A DNA stretch of 50,156 nt from Lentibacillus populi (GTDB taxonomy: Bacteria > Bacillota > Bacilli > Bacillales > Amphibacillaceae), in contig BMJD01000033.1 of assembly GCA_014642895.1 (NCBI GenBank), positions 1 to 50,156 of the forward strand, written 5' to 3'. The notes under the pieces are model-generated. The model saw only the letters and a program-made list of their open reading frames with translations, searched no databases and was not told the DNA's origin. Each line of letters starts with the position of its first letter. Position 1 is the stretch's first letter. Made by a program: the position numbers and the translations under genes. Shown in pieces: positions 18,073 to 27,570 of this stretch.

Positions 18073-18828
18073 TCACTCATGGCTATTAATAGAAATTCTT
18101 TTTGCCAGAGAAATTATCTCTTCTTTGCAAATTTCACTTTTCATTTCCCAATTATCAAGGGTCATTGTAAAACTTACAGCAGCTATAATTTCATTTCGTT
18201 CATTCCACACCGGTGCTGCAATACAAGTAAACCCTTTTACAGCCTCTTGATTTTCAACAATATAACCTTTTTCCTCCATTTCGTTTATTTGATCCAGTAA
18301 TTCATCTAAGTTATCAACAGTCCTATCAGTTAATTTTTCAAAGCCGCTAGCTTTGTACATTTCGGATAGCTTGTCTATTGAAAAAGTAGACAACATTACT
18401 TTTCCCATTGCTGTAGCATGCGCTGGTAACCTCATTCCTGGTTCGGACACAATTCTTACCCTTTGTGGACCTTGTTTTTTTGCGATATATATAATTTCAT
18501 TTCCTTCTAGAATTGAAAGTTGAATCGTTTCTTCAATTATCCTCACTGTTTTCTCAGCTTCACGATCAAAAAATCTCGTTAAATCAAACTGTTGGATATA
18601 TTGAGCACTTAAAAATCCTAATTTAGGGCCTAATGAGTATGTTTGATCAGTTTCTTTATAAACCCATCCTAATTCTTCTAGCGTATTTAAAATTGAAAAA
18701 AGTGAACTCTTATTGATATTGCTCTTTTTTGCAATTTCCATTAACTTTAATTTTCTTGACTCTTTTGCAATTACTGTCATTACGGTGTTCGCTCTTTCGA
18801 TTGCAGGTACCCAATATTTAACTTCCAC
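18073..18828 (-). CDS. IclR-family transcriptional regulator
   Basis: A 251-residue regulator. The N-terminal winged helix (residues about 5-65) reads ERANTVMTVIAKESRKLKLMEIAKKSNINKSSLFSILNTL; the C-terminal IclR effector domain contains MRLPAHATAMGKVMLS and GFTCIAAPVWNERNEIIAAVS. The GTG start at VEVKYW was chosen because AGAGGG lies just upstream and length then equals the family norm; an ATG 29 codons earlier gives an atypical N-terminus. It is the first gene upstream of the TRAP operon on the same strand and probably represses or activates the sugar-acid genes in response to a pathway acid. Confidence 0.88.
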   Translation of the reverse strand: MEVKYWVPAIERANTVMTVIAKESRKLKLMEIAKKSNINKSSLFSILNTLEELGWVYKETDQTYSLGPKLGFLSAQYIQQFDLTRFFDREAEKTVRIIEETIQLSILEGNEIIYIAKKQGPQRVRIVSEPGMRLPAHATAMGKVMLSTFSIDKLSEMYKASGFEKLTDRTVDNLDELLDQINEMEEKGYIVENQEAVKGFTCIAAPVWNERNEIIAAVSFTMTLDNWEMKSEICKEEIISLAKRISINSHE

Positions 18829-19009
18829 TTTTATCCCTCTTTGGTTTAGTATATTAAACTCAGTTTTGTAATCGTTGTCATAACTTAATGTAACATGAGT
18901 TTTCATAATAATCAAGATGGAGTCTAAGAATTTTATTTTTTAATTAATATTTGGAATTATCATTTTTCAACTGAATAAAATAGTCCATATCCAAGTAAAT
19001 GTGAAACAC

Positions 19010-19225
19010 AAACTACCTGTTTGATAGGTGGTTTGATTTAGTCCTATAAGGGATAGTACTTGCTCTGCCTTAAAGGCGTGCTTCGCAAGCCGATTACAAA
19101 GTATATTTTATCCTCTATCATGTCCGCTTCAGTTTGATGCTTTATATACTTTTTAATAACTGTCTCATTTCTTCAACAGTATCCACGTAATATCCCCTTC
19201 CGCAAAAATGTCTATTTCCTTCCTC
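19010..19225 (-). pseudogene. Degenerate IS200/IS605-type TnpA 3' end
   Basis: On the minus strand the sequence decodes as RHFCGRGYYVDTVEEMRQLL, then after a one-base shift KHQTEADMIEDKIYF. This matches the C-terminal Tyr-containing part of Y1 TnpA proteins (HFWGRGYYVDTV..., YIKHQ). It ends near a stem AAACTACCT / AGGTGGTTT (19010-19034), which is like an IS200 terminal hairpin. No intact reading frame remains. Confidence 0.5.
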
Positions 19226-19345
19226 TTGCCTTGTACTCGGGGTGTCGATCAAATATAATAACTTAAGTTTTGCACCCCAAAATACAGGGGATTCAGCTGT
19301 TAAATATCCTGATTTCCCTTGTCCCTGTTATGTTTTATGTATGTT

Positions 19346-20831
19346 CTATTTCGGCAAATTAAGCAGCATTATCTCTACCAAAAACTGATTTCCCAAAAAA
19401 GATGCCTCAAAGGGTTCTTCTAAATAGGCGTATTCCGGTGATATTTTAAAGAATCGGATATCAATAGTTCCGGATTCCGAAATTGCTGTTATAACGGCAT
19501 TCAAAAGTTCATCAAACATATCCCATAGCTGTTCCACATTTTTTTTTGCGTCATTTCATCTCGTATATCCGCGAAAAGCCCACCAATCGTCTCGTAATCA
19601 TTGATTCTGAGGAAATAAGATAAAAAGATATACAGAATATATGTAGTGGTAACATGGGCTCGCATCAAAGTTACAGGATTGGTATTTTCCCAGCCGAAGC
19701 AACTGTTTGGATTCCTTGAAGAAAACCTCGATGGACCAACGAACAGCGAGGTTTCAAGCATGTCCACAAGTGTCAGGTATTGATCTGTAAAAAAGTATAG
19801 TTTCCAGTCCTTTTGGTAAGGTCATCGACAAAAATAAAGCTTCACCGTTTCGTCAATACCGGGATAATAGACAACTACTTCGAAATAACGCACATTCTTT
19901 TTGCGACAACCTTTTTCTTTCCCTTCTTTTTTTAGCACTTTCAAAGGTTCTTTGGCATTCCGTTCTTCGCTGTTATACATGTACTTCCTTGTATCTTTTC
20001 TCACGGCACAAATCACGTGCATTAGGCCTTCCTTGGTTGCCCTGACAGTGGATAGGAAACCTTTACTTGGAAACCAACTGTCTACCAGGACGTACTTTGC
20101 CTTGAATCCATGTTTGACAGCTCTTTTCAACATACTTAGTGCAATTGTGATTTTGTCGATATCACATTCCTTTATCCGTTTGGCTCCATTTGTTTTCGGG
20201 TTTCGTTCTTTTTTGTATTGCTTTTTCTTGTCTTTTCGTTTTAGTTCCTGCTCCGAATGAAGGCTGAGATCAAGGAGGGGTGAAAGCTTGTGCCATCAAA
20301 CAAACCCATTGTCAGATTCTTAAACCCAAGCGTACTTTTCCCTTTGCGACGACCGGCAACATGGCCGTTGACATAAGAAATTTTTTCAATCTTTTTCCTG
20401 TACGAGTGTCTATCGTATCGTCAAAAATAAAAGCTGAATTTGGTTATACTTTCTTTTTGGGGTTAACCAGTTTTTGAAGCTGTTTCGCTACACGAAGTAG
20501 CAAACCACGCGTAGGCGAGGGTTGTTTTTTACAAGATAAAATGCATCCTTCTTCATCTCTTCATTGTTTCATAATTACTTTTATAAAGGGAGTTAACTCA
20601 TAGGCATAGAGAGGAAATCAGAGCATTAAAGACAAAATATCCGTAATCGGGTACCCTTGTTCCTAATCCGGCCTGATGACAAAGCGAACAGAAATTGAAT
20701 TTCTTCATCAACTTTTGTATAATAGTGTAGAATACAGCCGAGGCAAAGTTAAGAATAGAACGTCTTGTAATGTATACTTCTTTGGGAAGATGGAAAAAGG
20801 GTAAACTTAAAAAATCAGAACTTATTGACAT
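19346..20831 (-). pseudogene. Degenerate IS4-type DDE transposase
   Basis: Pieces in several frames assemble into one IS4-like transposase. The N-terminal part is KKFNFCSLCHQAGLG...VFNALIS. The next is the first catalytic Asp region (FDDTIDTRTGKRLKK then YVNGHVAGRRKGKSTLGFKN). A readable block follows at 19822-20133 with KAKYVLVDSWFPSKGF (second Asp), and the C-terminal part contains the FFKE-like region in a shifted frame at 19680-19740. At least three frameshifts and several stops make it inactive. The relic abuts the promoter of the beta-glucoside operon. Confidence 0.65.
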
Positions 20832-20853
20832 TAGTTACTTAACGTGTTACATT
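20825..20853 (+). promoter_or_regulatory. Sigma-A-type promoter of the beta-glucoside operon
   Basis: TTGACA (20825-20830), a 17-bp spacer and TACATT (20848-20853) give a good -35 and an acceptable -10. It lies 40 bp upstream of the RAT/terminator, as in other licT- or bglP-type leaders. It overlaps the start of the IS4 relic on the other strand. Confidence 0.6.
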
Positions 20854-20895
20854 ATTAACACACAGAATGAAAGGCTTTACATCAAAATAAAAATT

Positions 20896-20935
20896 GGGCT
20901 TGTTACTGAATAAGTATAGTTATTTCAGGCAAAAC
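20896..20935 (+). promoter_or_regulatory. RAT: ribonucleic antiterminator site for LicT
   Basis: GGGCTTGTTACTG at the 5' side and CAGGCAAAACC at the 3' side are the conserved strands of BglG/LicT-type RAT hairpins. Binding by dephosphorylated-sugar-activated LicT would stabilise this stem and block the overlapping terminator. The apical part (AATAAGTATAGTTATTT) adds an extra stem, longer than in the classic sites. Confidence 0.85.
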
Positions 20936-20980
20936 CATTATCCTATATCAATTATAGGATTTGGTTTTGCCTGTTTTTTT
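20926..20980 (+). terminator. Conditional leader terminator overlapping the RAT
   Basis: CAGGCAAAACC (20926-20936) pairs with GGTTTTGCCTG (20963-20973), with a further inner stem ATCCTATA/TATAGGAT, and is followed by seven Ts. The left arm is the same sequence as the 3' strand of the RAT, so the two structures exclude each other. Confidence 0.85.
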
Positions 20981-21112
20981 ATAATCAAATCATTTTCCAC
21001 CAATTTTTTATTCAATGCTATATTCCAAAGGACAAAATTTCTTTGCTTTTGATGATTAGACCGTATTCCTTTAACTTCTGTGGAATCGATATGAAAGGAT
21101 GTGTGAAACTTA

Positions 21113-21976
21113 GTGAAAAACTCAAAAATGAAAATCAAGCAAATCTTAAATAACAATGCCGTTATCGCAACTGATAAAAATCAAAAAGAAGTAATTGCCA
21201 TAGGAAAAGGGATTGGATTTAAATATCATTCCAATGATTGGCTTGACGAGGCAGATGCAATTAAGGTCTATGTTCCTATGAATAGTAGCTATCGTGAGAA
21301 GATAATACCGCTACTAGAAGAAATCCCATTTGATTGTATAACGCTAACAGAAAAAATAATTGACTATGCCGAAAAAACCTTGAAAGTAACGTTGAACCAA
21401 AATTTAATAATCAACCTAGCTGATCACATTAATTTTTCAATTCGTAAATTCAAAGAAGGTATGGATCTTTCAAACATCTTTACCGAGGATATTAAAAGAT
21501 TTTACTCAGATGTATACAGTGTTGGTGTTCACGCAGTTAAAATGATTAATGATTTTTATCACGTTAACATGAATGGTGATGAAGCAGCTTCAATTGCATT
21601 TCACATTATTGACGCAATGGGCAATAGTACTACAGAAGATACATTTAAGATTATTACTGGAGTTAATGACATTGTTGAAATCATTGAACACCATCTCAAC
21701 CTATCCTTTGATGAAAACTCATTAGATTATTCACGATTTATCATTCATTTACAGTTTTTTATGAAGAAGATATATCTAGAAGATAATAAAAATAGCTCCA
21801 GTTACAGTAGCTTTACATTACAGCTTAACGAACAAAAGTATGCAGATATAGATGAATGTATTGGCAAAGTTAACAAATACACTTCGAAGAAACATAATTA
21901 TCAACTAACGGGCGACGATAAGCTCTATTTAAAAATCCACATCATTAGGCTTGTTAAACACTACCTTTTGTCGTGA
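21113..21976 (+). CDS. licT: BglG/LicT-family transcription antiterminator
   Basis: A 287-residue RNA-binding antiterminator. The N-terminal CAT domain (MKIKQILNNNAVIATDKNQ to about residue 60) binds the RAT; two PRD domains follow, with the phosphorylatable histidines in LADHINFSIRK and GVHAVKMI...AFHIID of PRD1, and FIIHLQFFMKK and KIHIIRLVKHY of PRD2. PTS proteins phosphorylate these residues to signal beta-glucoside supply. The GTG at 21113 has AAAGGA upstream at long spacing; an ATG five codons later is the family-type N-terminus, so the start is uncertain by five residues. It is the first gene after the RAT leader and controls the operon autogenously. Confidence 0.92.
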   Translation: MKNSKMKIKQILNNNAVIATDKNQKEVIAIGKGIGFKYHSNDWLDEADAIKVYVPMNSSYREKIIPLLEEIPFDCITLTEKIIDYAEKTLKVTLNQNLIINLADHINFSIRKFKEGMDLSNIFTEDIKRFYSDVYSVGVHAVKMINDFYHVNMNGDEAASIAFHIIDAMGNSTTEDTFKIITGVNDIVEIIEHHLNLSFDENSLDYSRFIIHLQFFMKKIYLEDNKNSSSYSSFTLQLNEQKYADIDECIGKVNKYTSKKHNYQLTGDDKLYLKIHIIRLVKHYLLS

Positions 21977-22026
21977 ATTATATTTGTATAAATTTGAACT
22001 CGATACAATAAAAAAGGGGGATTAAC

Positions 22027-23556
22027 ATGGCACTCGATTTTGATCAACTCACGGCCGCTATTATCGAAAACGTTGGTGGTTTAGAAAACATTTCATCAGT
22101 TACTCACTGTGTAACACGTCTGCGGTTTCATTTAGTAGACAAAGATAAAGCTGATACTGAAGCCATAAAAAAGATGCCAGGCGTCTTAGGTGTGACATAT
22201 GGTATGCAACAATACCAGATCATTCTGGGTAAAAACGTTTTTACTGTTTTTAATAAAATTGAAAACAATTACAGTATTAAAACGGATGATAATTCAAATG
22301 AAAACCATTCTGAAGAACTAACGGATAATACGACTAAAAGAGAAAAAAATGGAATAAAAAATGTATTTCAAAACATCTTGGCTTATATCATTGGATCTGT
22401 TACGCCTTTTATTACAGTTGTATATGGGGCAGGCATGATTCGGGTTGTTTTGTCAGTCATCACATCAATATGGCCATCGGCTGCAAATAGCCCAACATAT
22501 ATGATGTTTAATTTCTTAGCATTGTCAGCATTTTATTTTATGCCAATCTTAATCGCTTATGGAGCTGCTAAACAGTTAAAATCGAATCCAGCGTTTGTGA
22601 TAACAATTGTAGCAATGCTTCTTTACCCAGACTTTGTAGAATTGGTTGAAGGACACGCGGATATGTCTATGTTCAGTATACCGGTTGTTCTGACTGATTA
22701 CTCACAAACACTACTTCCGGCCCTATTATCAGCATATTTGATTTCAAAACTAGAAAAGTTTTTCTACAAAGTAATTCCAGGTTTACTTAGAGCCGTTTTC
22801 GCCCCAATGTTCATTTTAGCGGTGTCTATGCCAATAGTTGTTTTATTTCTTGCACCAATCGGAGCCGTCGTTGGACAATGGGTTGTTCATGCATTTGTTT
22901 GGGTCTACAGTATAACAGGTGGTTTAACGGTGGGGCTCTTGGCGGCTGTCTTTCCATTTATAATTATGTCTGGTATGAACATGATGTTTGCACCAGTTAT
23001 GGTACAAAGCCTTGCATCATCAGGATTTGACGCATTATTCCGACCAGCACTACTTTTGCATAACATGGCGGAAGGAGGAGCATGTCTTGGAGTTGCTCTG
23101 AAGACAAAAAACAAAGAACTTAAAACAGAGGCAATTGGTTGTGCAATTGGATGTATTGTATCTGGAGTAACAGAACCTGCTCTTTACGGAATTAACTTAA
23201 GACTTAAAAAACCTTTATTGGCAGTAATGATTAGCGGCGCTATTGGTGGAGGAGTTGCTGGGTTTTTAGGAGCAAAGGCATTTGAAATGGGGTACTCAAG
23301 TATTCTTGCGCTCCCAATATTTGAAGGTACAATCATAGCAATAATTGTAGCTGTTGTTATAACGATAGTTTTATCAGGTATGATCACTATGGTGTTAGGA
23401 TTTGATGATGCTCAATCAATCAGTACAATGAAACAAAATGAAGCACCTGTTGGTGATGTTCCAACTTCTAGTACAAGTAAACAAAATGAGACTCCAGTTG
23501 GTAATGCTCCTGCTTTCAGTACAGGTAAAGAAAATGAACTAGCTGATGGGAGGTGA
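22027..23556 (+). CDS. PTS beta-glucoside transporter EIIBC
   Basis: A 509-residue two-domain permease. The EIIB domain (1-90) has the phosphorylated Cys28 in THCVTRLRFHL; the EIIC domain (about 110-460) is polytopic and has the signature GVTEPALYGINL. It imports and phosphorylates beta-glucosides such as arbutin, salicin or cellobiose. Unlike BglP, which carries EIIA at the C-terminus, this protein ends in a low-complexity tail and EIIA is encoded by the next gene. The start follows AAAGGGGG. It lies directly downstream of licT. Confidence 0.93.
   Translation: MALDFDQLTAAIIENVGGLENISSVTHCVTRLRFHLVDKDKADTEAIKKMPGVLGVTYGMQQYQIILGKNVFTVFNKIENNYSIKTDDNSNENHSEELTDNTTKREKNGIKNVFQNILAYIIGSVTPFITVVYGAGMIRVVLSVITSIWPSAANSPTYMMFNFLALSAFYFMPILIAYGAAKQLKSNPAFVITIVAMLLYPDFVELVEGHADMSMFSIPVVLTDYSQTLLPALLSAYLISKLEKFFYKVIPGLLRAVFAPMFILAVSMPIVVLFLAPIGAVVGQWVVHAFVWVYSITGGLTVGLLAAVFPFIIMSGMNMMFAPVMVQSLASSGFDALFRPALLLHNMAEGGACLGVALKTKNKELKTEAIGCAIGCIVSGVTEPALYGINLRLKKPLLAVMISGAIGGGVAGFLGAKAFEMGYSSILALPIFEGTIIAIIVAVVITIVLSGMITMVLGFDDAQSISTMKQNEAPVGDVPTSSTSKQNETPVGNAPAFSTGKENELADGR
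23431..23538 (+). repeat. 16-codon tandem repeat in the EIIBC tail
   Basis: Two copies of a 48-bp unit (23431-23478 and 23479-23526) and a 12-bp start of a third encode KQNEAPVGDVPTSSTS, KQNETPVGNAPAFSTG and KENE. They form the polar C-terminal tail after the last EIIC helix, where a fused EIIA would begin in BglP. It is probably a flexible linker. Confidence 0.85.
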
Positions 23557-23564
23557 TGAGATAA

Positions 23565-24059
23565 ATGTTACATCTTTTAAAGAAGATAAGCAAAAGCGCA
23601 GTATCTACAAACGATTTAGTTGCCTTTGCAGATGGAAAACTTATTCCACTTAAAGAGGTCCCAGACGATGTTTTTTCTAATCAGATGATGGGAGAAGGTA
23701 TGGCAATCAGAATTTCAAATGATACGATAGTCTCACCTACGGATGGGGTTATTACTTCAATTTTTCCAACATTACATGCATTTAGCATGATGTTGACCAA
23801 CGGAATTGAAATTCTTATTCACATTGGCCTTGATACAGTAGAACTTAAGGGTAAAGGTTTTAAGAAACTAATAAACGAAAATTCTCAAGTAAAAAAAGGA
23901 AAGCCAATTATTAAAGTGGATCGCGCTTTAATAGAGAAAAACGGATTCGATTTAACAACGATGATGATTGTTGTTGACGATAAGGGTTTTAAAATATCAT
24001 ATCAGACCCAAGGCAATGCTTCTGGAGGCAAAACTGTTGTTGCAACCATCGACAACTAA
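23565..24059 (+). CDS. PTS glucose-type EIIA protein
   Basis: A 164-residue EIIA of the glucose superfamily. It contains the two active-site histidines H71 and H86, the latter in ILIHIGLDTVELKG, and the VVSPTDGVI-like entry motif (IVSPTDGVI). HPr phosphorylates H86, which passes phosphate to the EIIB domain. It starts 8 bp after EIIBC, with GGGAGGTGATGAG upstream, so the two are co-translated. It replaces the EIIA domain missing from the permease. Confidence 0.94.
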   Translation: MLHLLKKISKSAVSTNDLVAFADGKLIPLKEVPDDVFSNQMMGEGMAIRISNDTIVSPTDGVITSIFPTLHAFSMMLTNGIEILIHIGLDTVELKGKGFKKLINENSQVKKGKPIIKVDRALIEKNGFDLTTMMIVVDDKGFKISYQTQGNASGGKTVVATIDN

Positions 24060-24068
24060 GAAGTGTAA

Positions 24069-25508
<1,440 letters not shown>

Positions 25509-25660
25509 ACGTACAATGGGTTGTTGGGTAAGACATATACTTTGGTGATCGGAAAAAAGTGTGGAAAGAGTGTTGAAAACAACAACCCCCCTTCCATTAC
25601 TTTAAACAGTGTAAAAAAAATCAACACTAAATTCTATCTAAAAGAGAGAAGCTGGACAAA
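25509..25660. other. Gene-free stretch after the glucosidase
   Basis: From 25509 to 26018 no convincing gene is visible; short open frames lack ribosome sites and family features. The only structure is the hairpin at 25661-25701; GGGTTGTTG (25516-25524) and CAACAACCC (25580-25588) can pair only over a long loop. It separates the operon from the next IS. Confidence 0.5.
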
Positions 25661-25701
25661 AACACAGAAAGAAGGACTTGAATTTTCCTTCTTTCCGTGT
25701 T
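25661..25701. terminator. Strong hairpin downstream of the beta-glucoside operon
   Basis: AACACAGAAAGAAGGA and TCCTTCTTTCCGTGTT pair with one mismatch over 16 bp around a 9-nt loop. On the minus strand the stem is followed by TTTTTG; on the plus strand the tail is not T-rich. A bidirectional or minus-strand terminator is possible. Confidence 0.45.
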
Positions 25702-26018
25702 CAAAATTCGACCCACAAAATTATTTACTATAAAACAAACTACCCAAAATTATTACAGAACCAATACCAATTTGTTGGGTGTAAGATGGCACATCCAAAA
25801 GACTTAATCCGTTTCTTAACGCAACACACGTATAATCAATGCACCAACCAAGGTACTAAAAATCTTTTCTAGCCCACCTGCCATTTTAATTCATTAAACC
25901 CTAGTTTTTGGGTGTGATTTTTTCAATATAAAAAATTCTATTTTGTTAAAGTACCCTCTCAATTTGTTTAGGTAATAATCCGTTATATCCCAAGTAATTA
26001 ATACTTTTAAGTTATTAA

Positions 26019-27299
26019 CTCAACTTTCGCACTTGAGAAACCAGTCTAACTTACTGTCCCAAAAGCACCTATATGAATTCAAAAATAGCACTTGAAACAA
26101 TAGTTAGAACAGAAAAACACCTCCACATTTTTATAGTAAATTCGAGGAATAAACTACCAAATAGAAGAGGTGTCTCCTACTATGATAGAACAAAACACAC
26201 AAAATGAGCAACTACCAAATGAAGTAAAATCTGTTTTTGCGGAATTAAATGTTATCAAGCATTTGTATAAAGCCGGGATTAACAAGACCAAAGGCTTCTC
26301 TACATCTTATCTTTTCATATTTGTATTCAGTCAGTCTCGTATTTCATGGCAAAAATCTGTTTCAATACTTAGACAGCAAGAAAGGTGAAGATTGTTCCAA
26401 AAAGGACTCCGTTCATCGCTTCTTAAACAACCCTAAATTTTCTTGGCGTCAGTTCTTACTTTCATTAAGTGCCAATGTAATCAATAAAGTTACTGTGCTC
26501 ACATCAACTTCTCGTGTGAAAGCATTTATCATTGATGACTCGAAATACGATCGTAACCGTAGTAAAAAAGTGGAATTACTAGCACGATGTAAGGATCATG
26601 CTTCCAACCGAATCCGTTATTATAAAGGATTTCCCATGCTTACTCTAGGTTGGTCTGATGGTCATACATTCATTCCCGTTGACTTTGCATTATTAAGCTC
26701 TGTAAAAGCCCATATTAACGGGATTATCGCCAAAATTGACAAAAGAACATCTGGCTATAAACGGCGTCTGGATGCATTGGAGAAAGGACCTGAACAAGTT
26801 GTGAAAATGATTGATCGTGCTTTAAAGAAAGGAATTCATGCTCCTTATGTTTTAATGGATTCCTGGTTCACTCATCAAGATCTTGTGACAGAGCATACTG
26901 AGCGTGGCCTCGATGTAATTGGAATGGTTAAAGCGACCAAACAAAACTATATTGTTGGAAACAGAATGGGATCTCTAAAGGAGTTGTATTTCCATGCCAC
27001 TCCTGTACAGGGACATAATGGGATTATTCGCTCCATCCATACTCATCTATCCAACGGTCTTTCCATTAAGGTTGTATTTGTAGAACACAGATCTAAACAG
27101 AAACAATGGTTAGCCATCTTAAGCACTGATTGTACGTTAACTGTTGCTTTACAACAATTAGTTGAATTAATTGAAGACGTCATGAAATAAACAAACCGTA
27201 AAATCACATCTTATATCAAAAGTCAATTAGGACAAAGGGTTGCGGGTCTGCCTAAATATATCAGGGATTACCTGCCTAATTTGTGCTGCGAAAGTTGAG
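26019..27299 (+). mobile_element. Internally deleted IS4-type element with target duplication
   Basis: Terminal inverted repeats CTCAACTTTCGCA (26019-26031) and TGCGAAAGTTGAG (27287-27299) bound a 1281-bp element. The 7-bp direct repeat TTATTAA flanks it on both sides (26012-26018 and 27300-27306). The transposase reading frame runs into the right repeat. The element is shorter than a full IS4-type copy because part of the transposase is missing. Confidence 0.8.
26182..27298 (+). pseudogene. Broken IS4-family transposase
   Basis: Translation starts at MIEQNTQNEQLPNEVKS. A 4-bp duplication CAGTCAGT (26328-26335) shifts the frame inside YLFIFVFS. From there the frame is open to 27190 and includes the first catalytic Asp (FIIDDSKYDRNRS) and the second (YVLMDSWFTHQD). 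Right after LAILSTDCTLT the protein jumps to VALQQLVELIEDVMK: the region that should carry the catalytic Glu is deleted. A TAA then interrupts the C-terminal part (TNRKITSYIKSQLG to CCES). Three independent lesions show it is dead, but the remaining identity pattern suggests recent decay. Confidence 0.8.
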
Positions 27300-27360
27300 T
27301 TATTAACCAAATTACTATCCTCCTTTTCTAATGAATAGACTCTTGGCATTCGCCGAGTCA

Positions 27361-27396
27361 GACGGTTCAAGGTTTTTCTTGATCCGTCATTTTTTA
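27361..27396 (+). terminator. Rho-independent terminator
   Basis: GACGGTTCAAG and CTTGATCCGTC form an 11-bp stem (two mismatches) around GTTTTT, followed by ATTTTTTATTT. It lies between the IS4 element and the next transposase. Confidence 0.6.
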
Positions 27397-27399
27397 TTT

Positions 27400-27427
27400 C
27401 CTCCTATTTTTTGCAGGAGGATTTTTT
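27400..27427 (+). terminator. Second short terminator-like hairpin
   Basis: CCTCCT and AGGAGG pair around a 9-nt loop, followed by ATTTTTTATTT. It lies directly after the previous terminator, so the pair isolates the downstream transposase from read-through. Confidence 0.5.
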
Positions 27428-27432
27428 ATTTC

Positions 27433-27470
27433 AAATAATGTGAACTGGAAATTTGCAAGTCACATTATTT
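27433..27470. repeat. 11-bp inverted repeat upstream of transposase
   Basis: AAATAATGTGA (27433-27443) and TCACATTATTT (27460-27470) are exact reverse complements with a 16-bp spacer, about 100 bp before the transposase start. It may be a subterminal element or an operator of that IS. The true IS ends were not found. Confidence 0.5.
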
Positions 27471-27570
27471 TCAAAAATAGGTCAAAAACCCCTTGACTTT
27501 TGGAAAACGCCCCAATAATCGCGGTTGAAGGGAGATTTTTCCCTTACTAACCCTAATTGAGGTGTTGAAA

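Noticed and set aside
20868-20881. cre-like TGAAAGGCTTTACA in the beta-glucoside leader
   Set aside because: The invariant central CG is GC here. Position would be suitable for CcpA but the core mismatch is too serious to annotate it.
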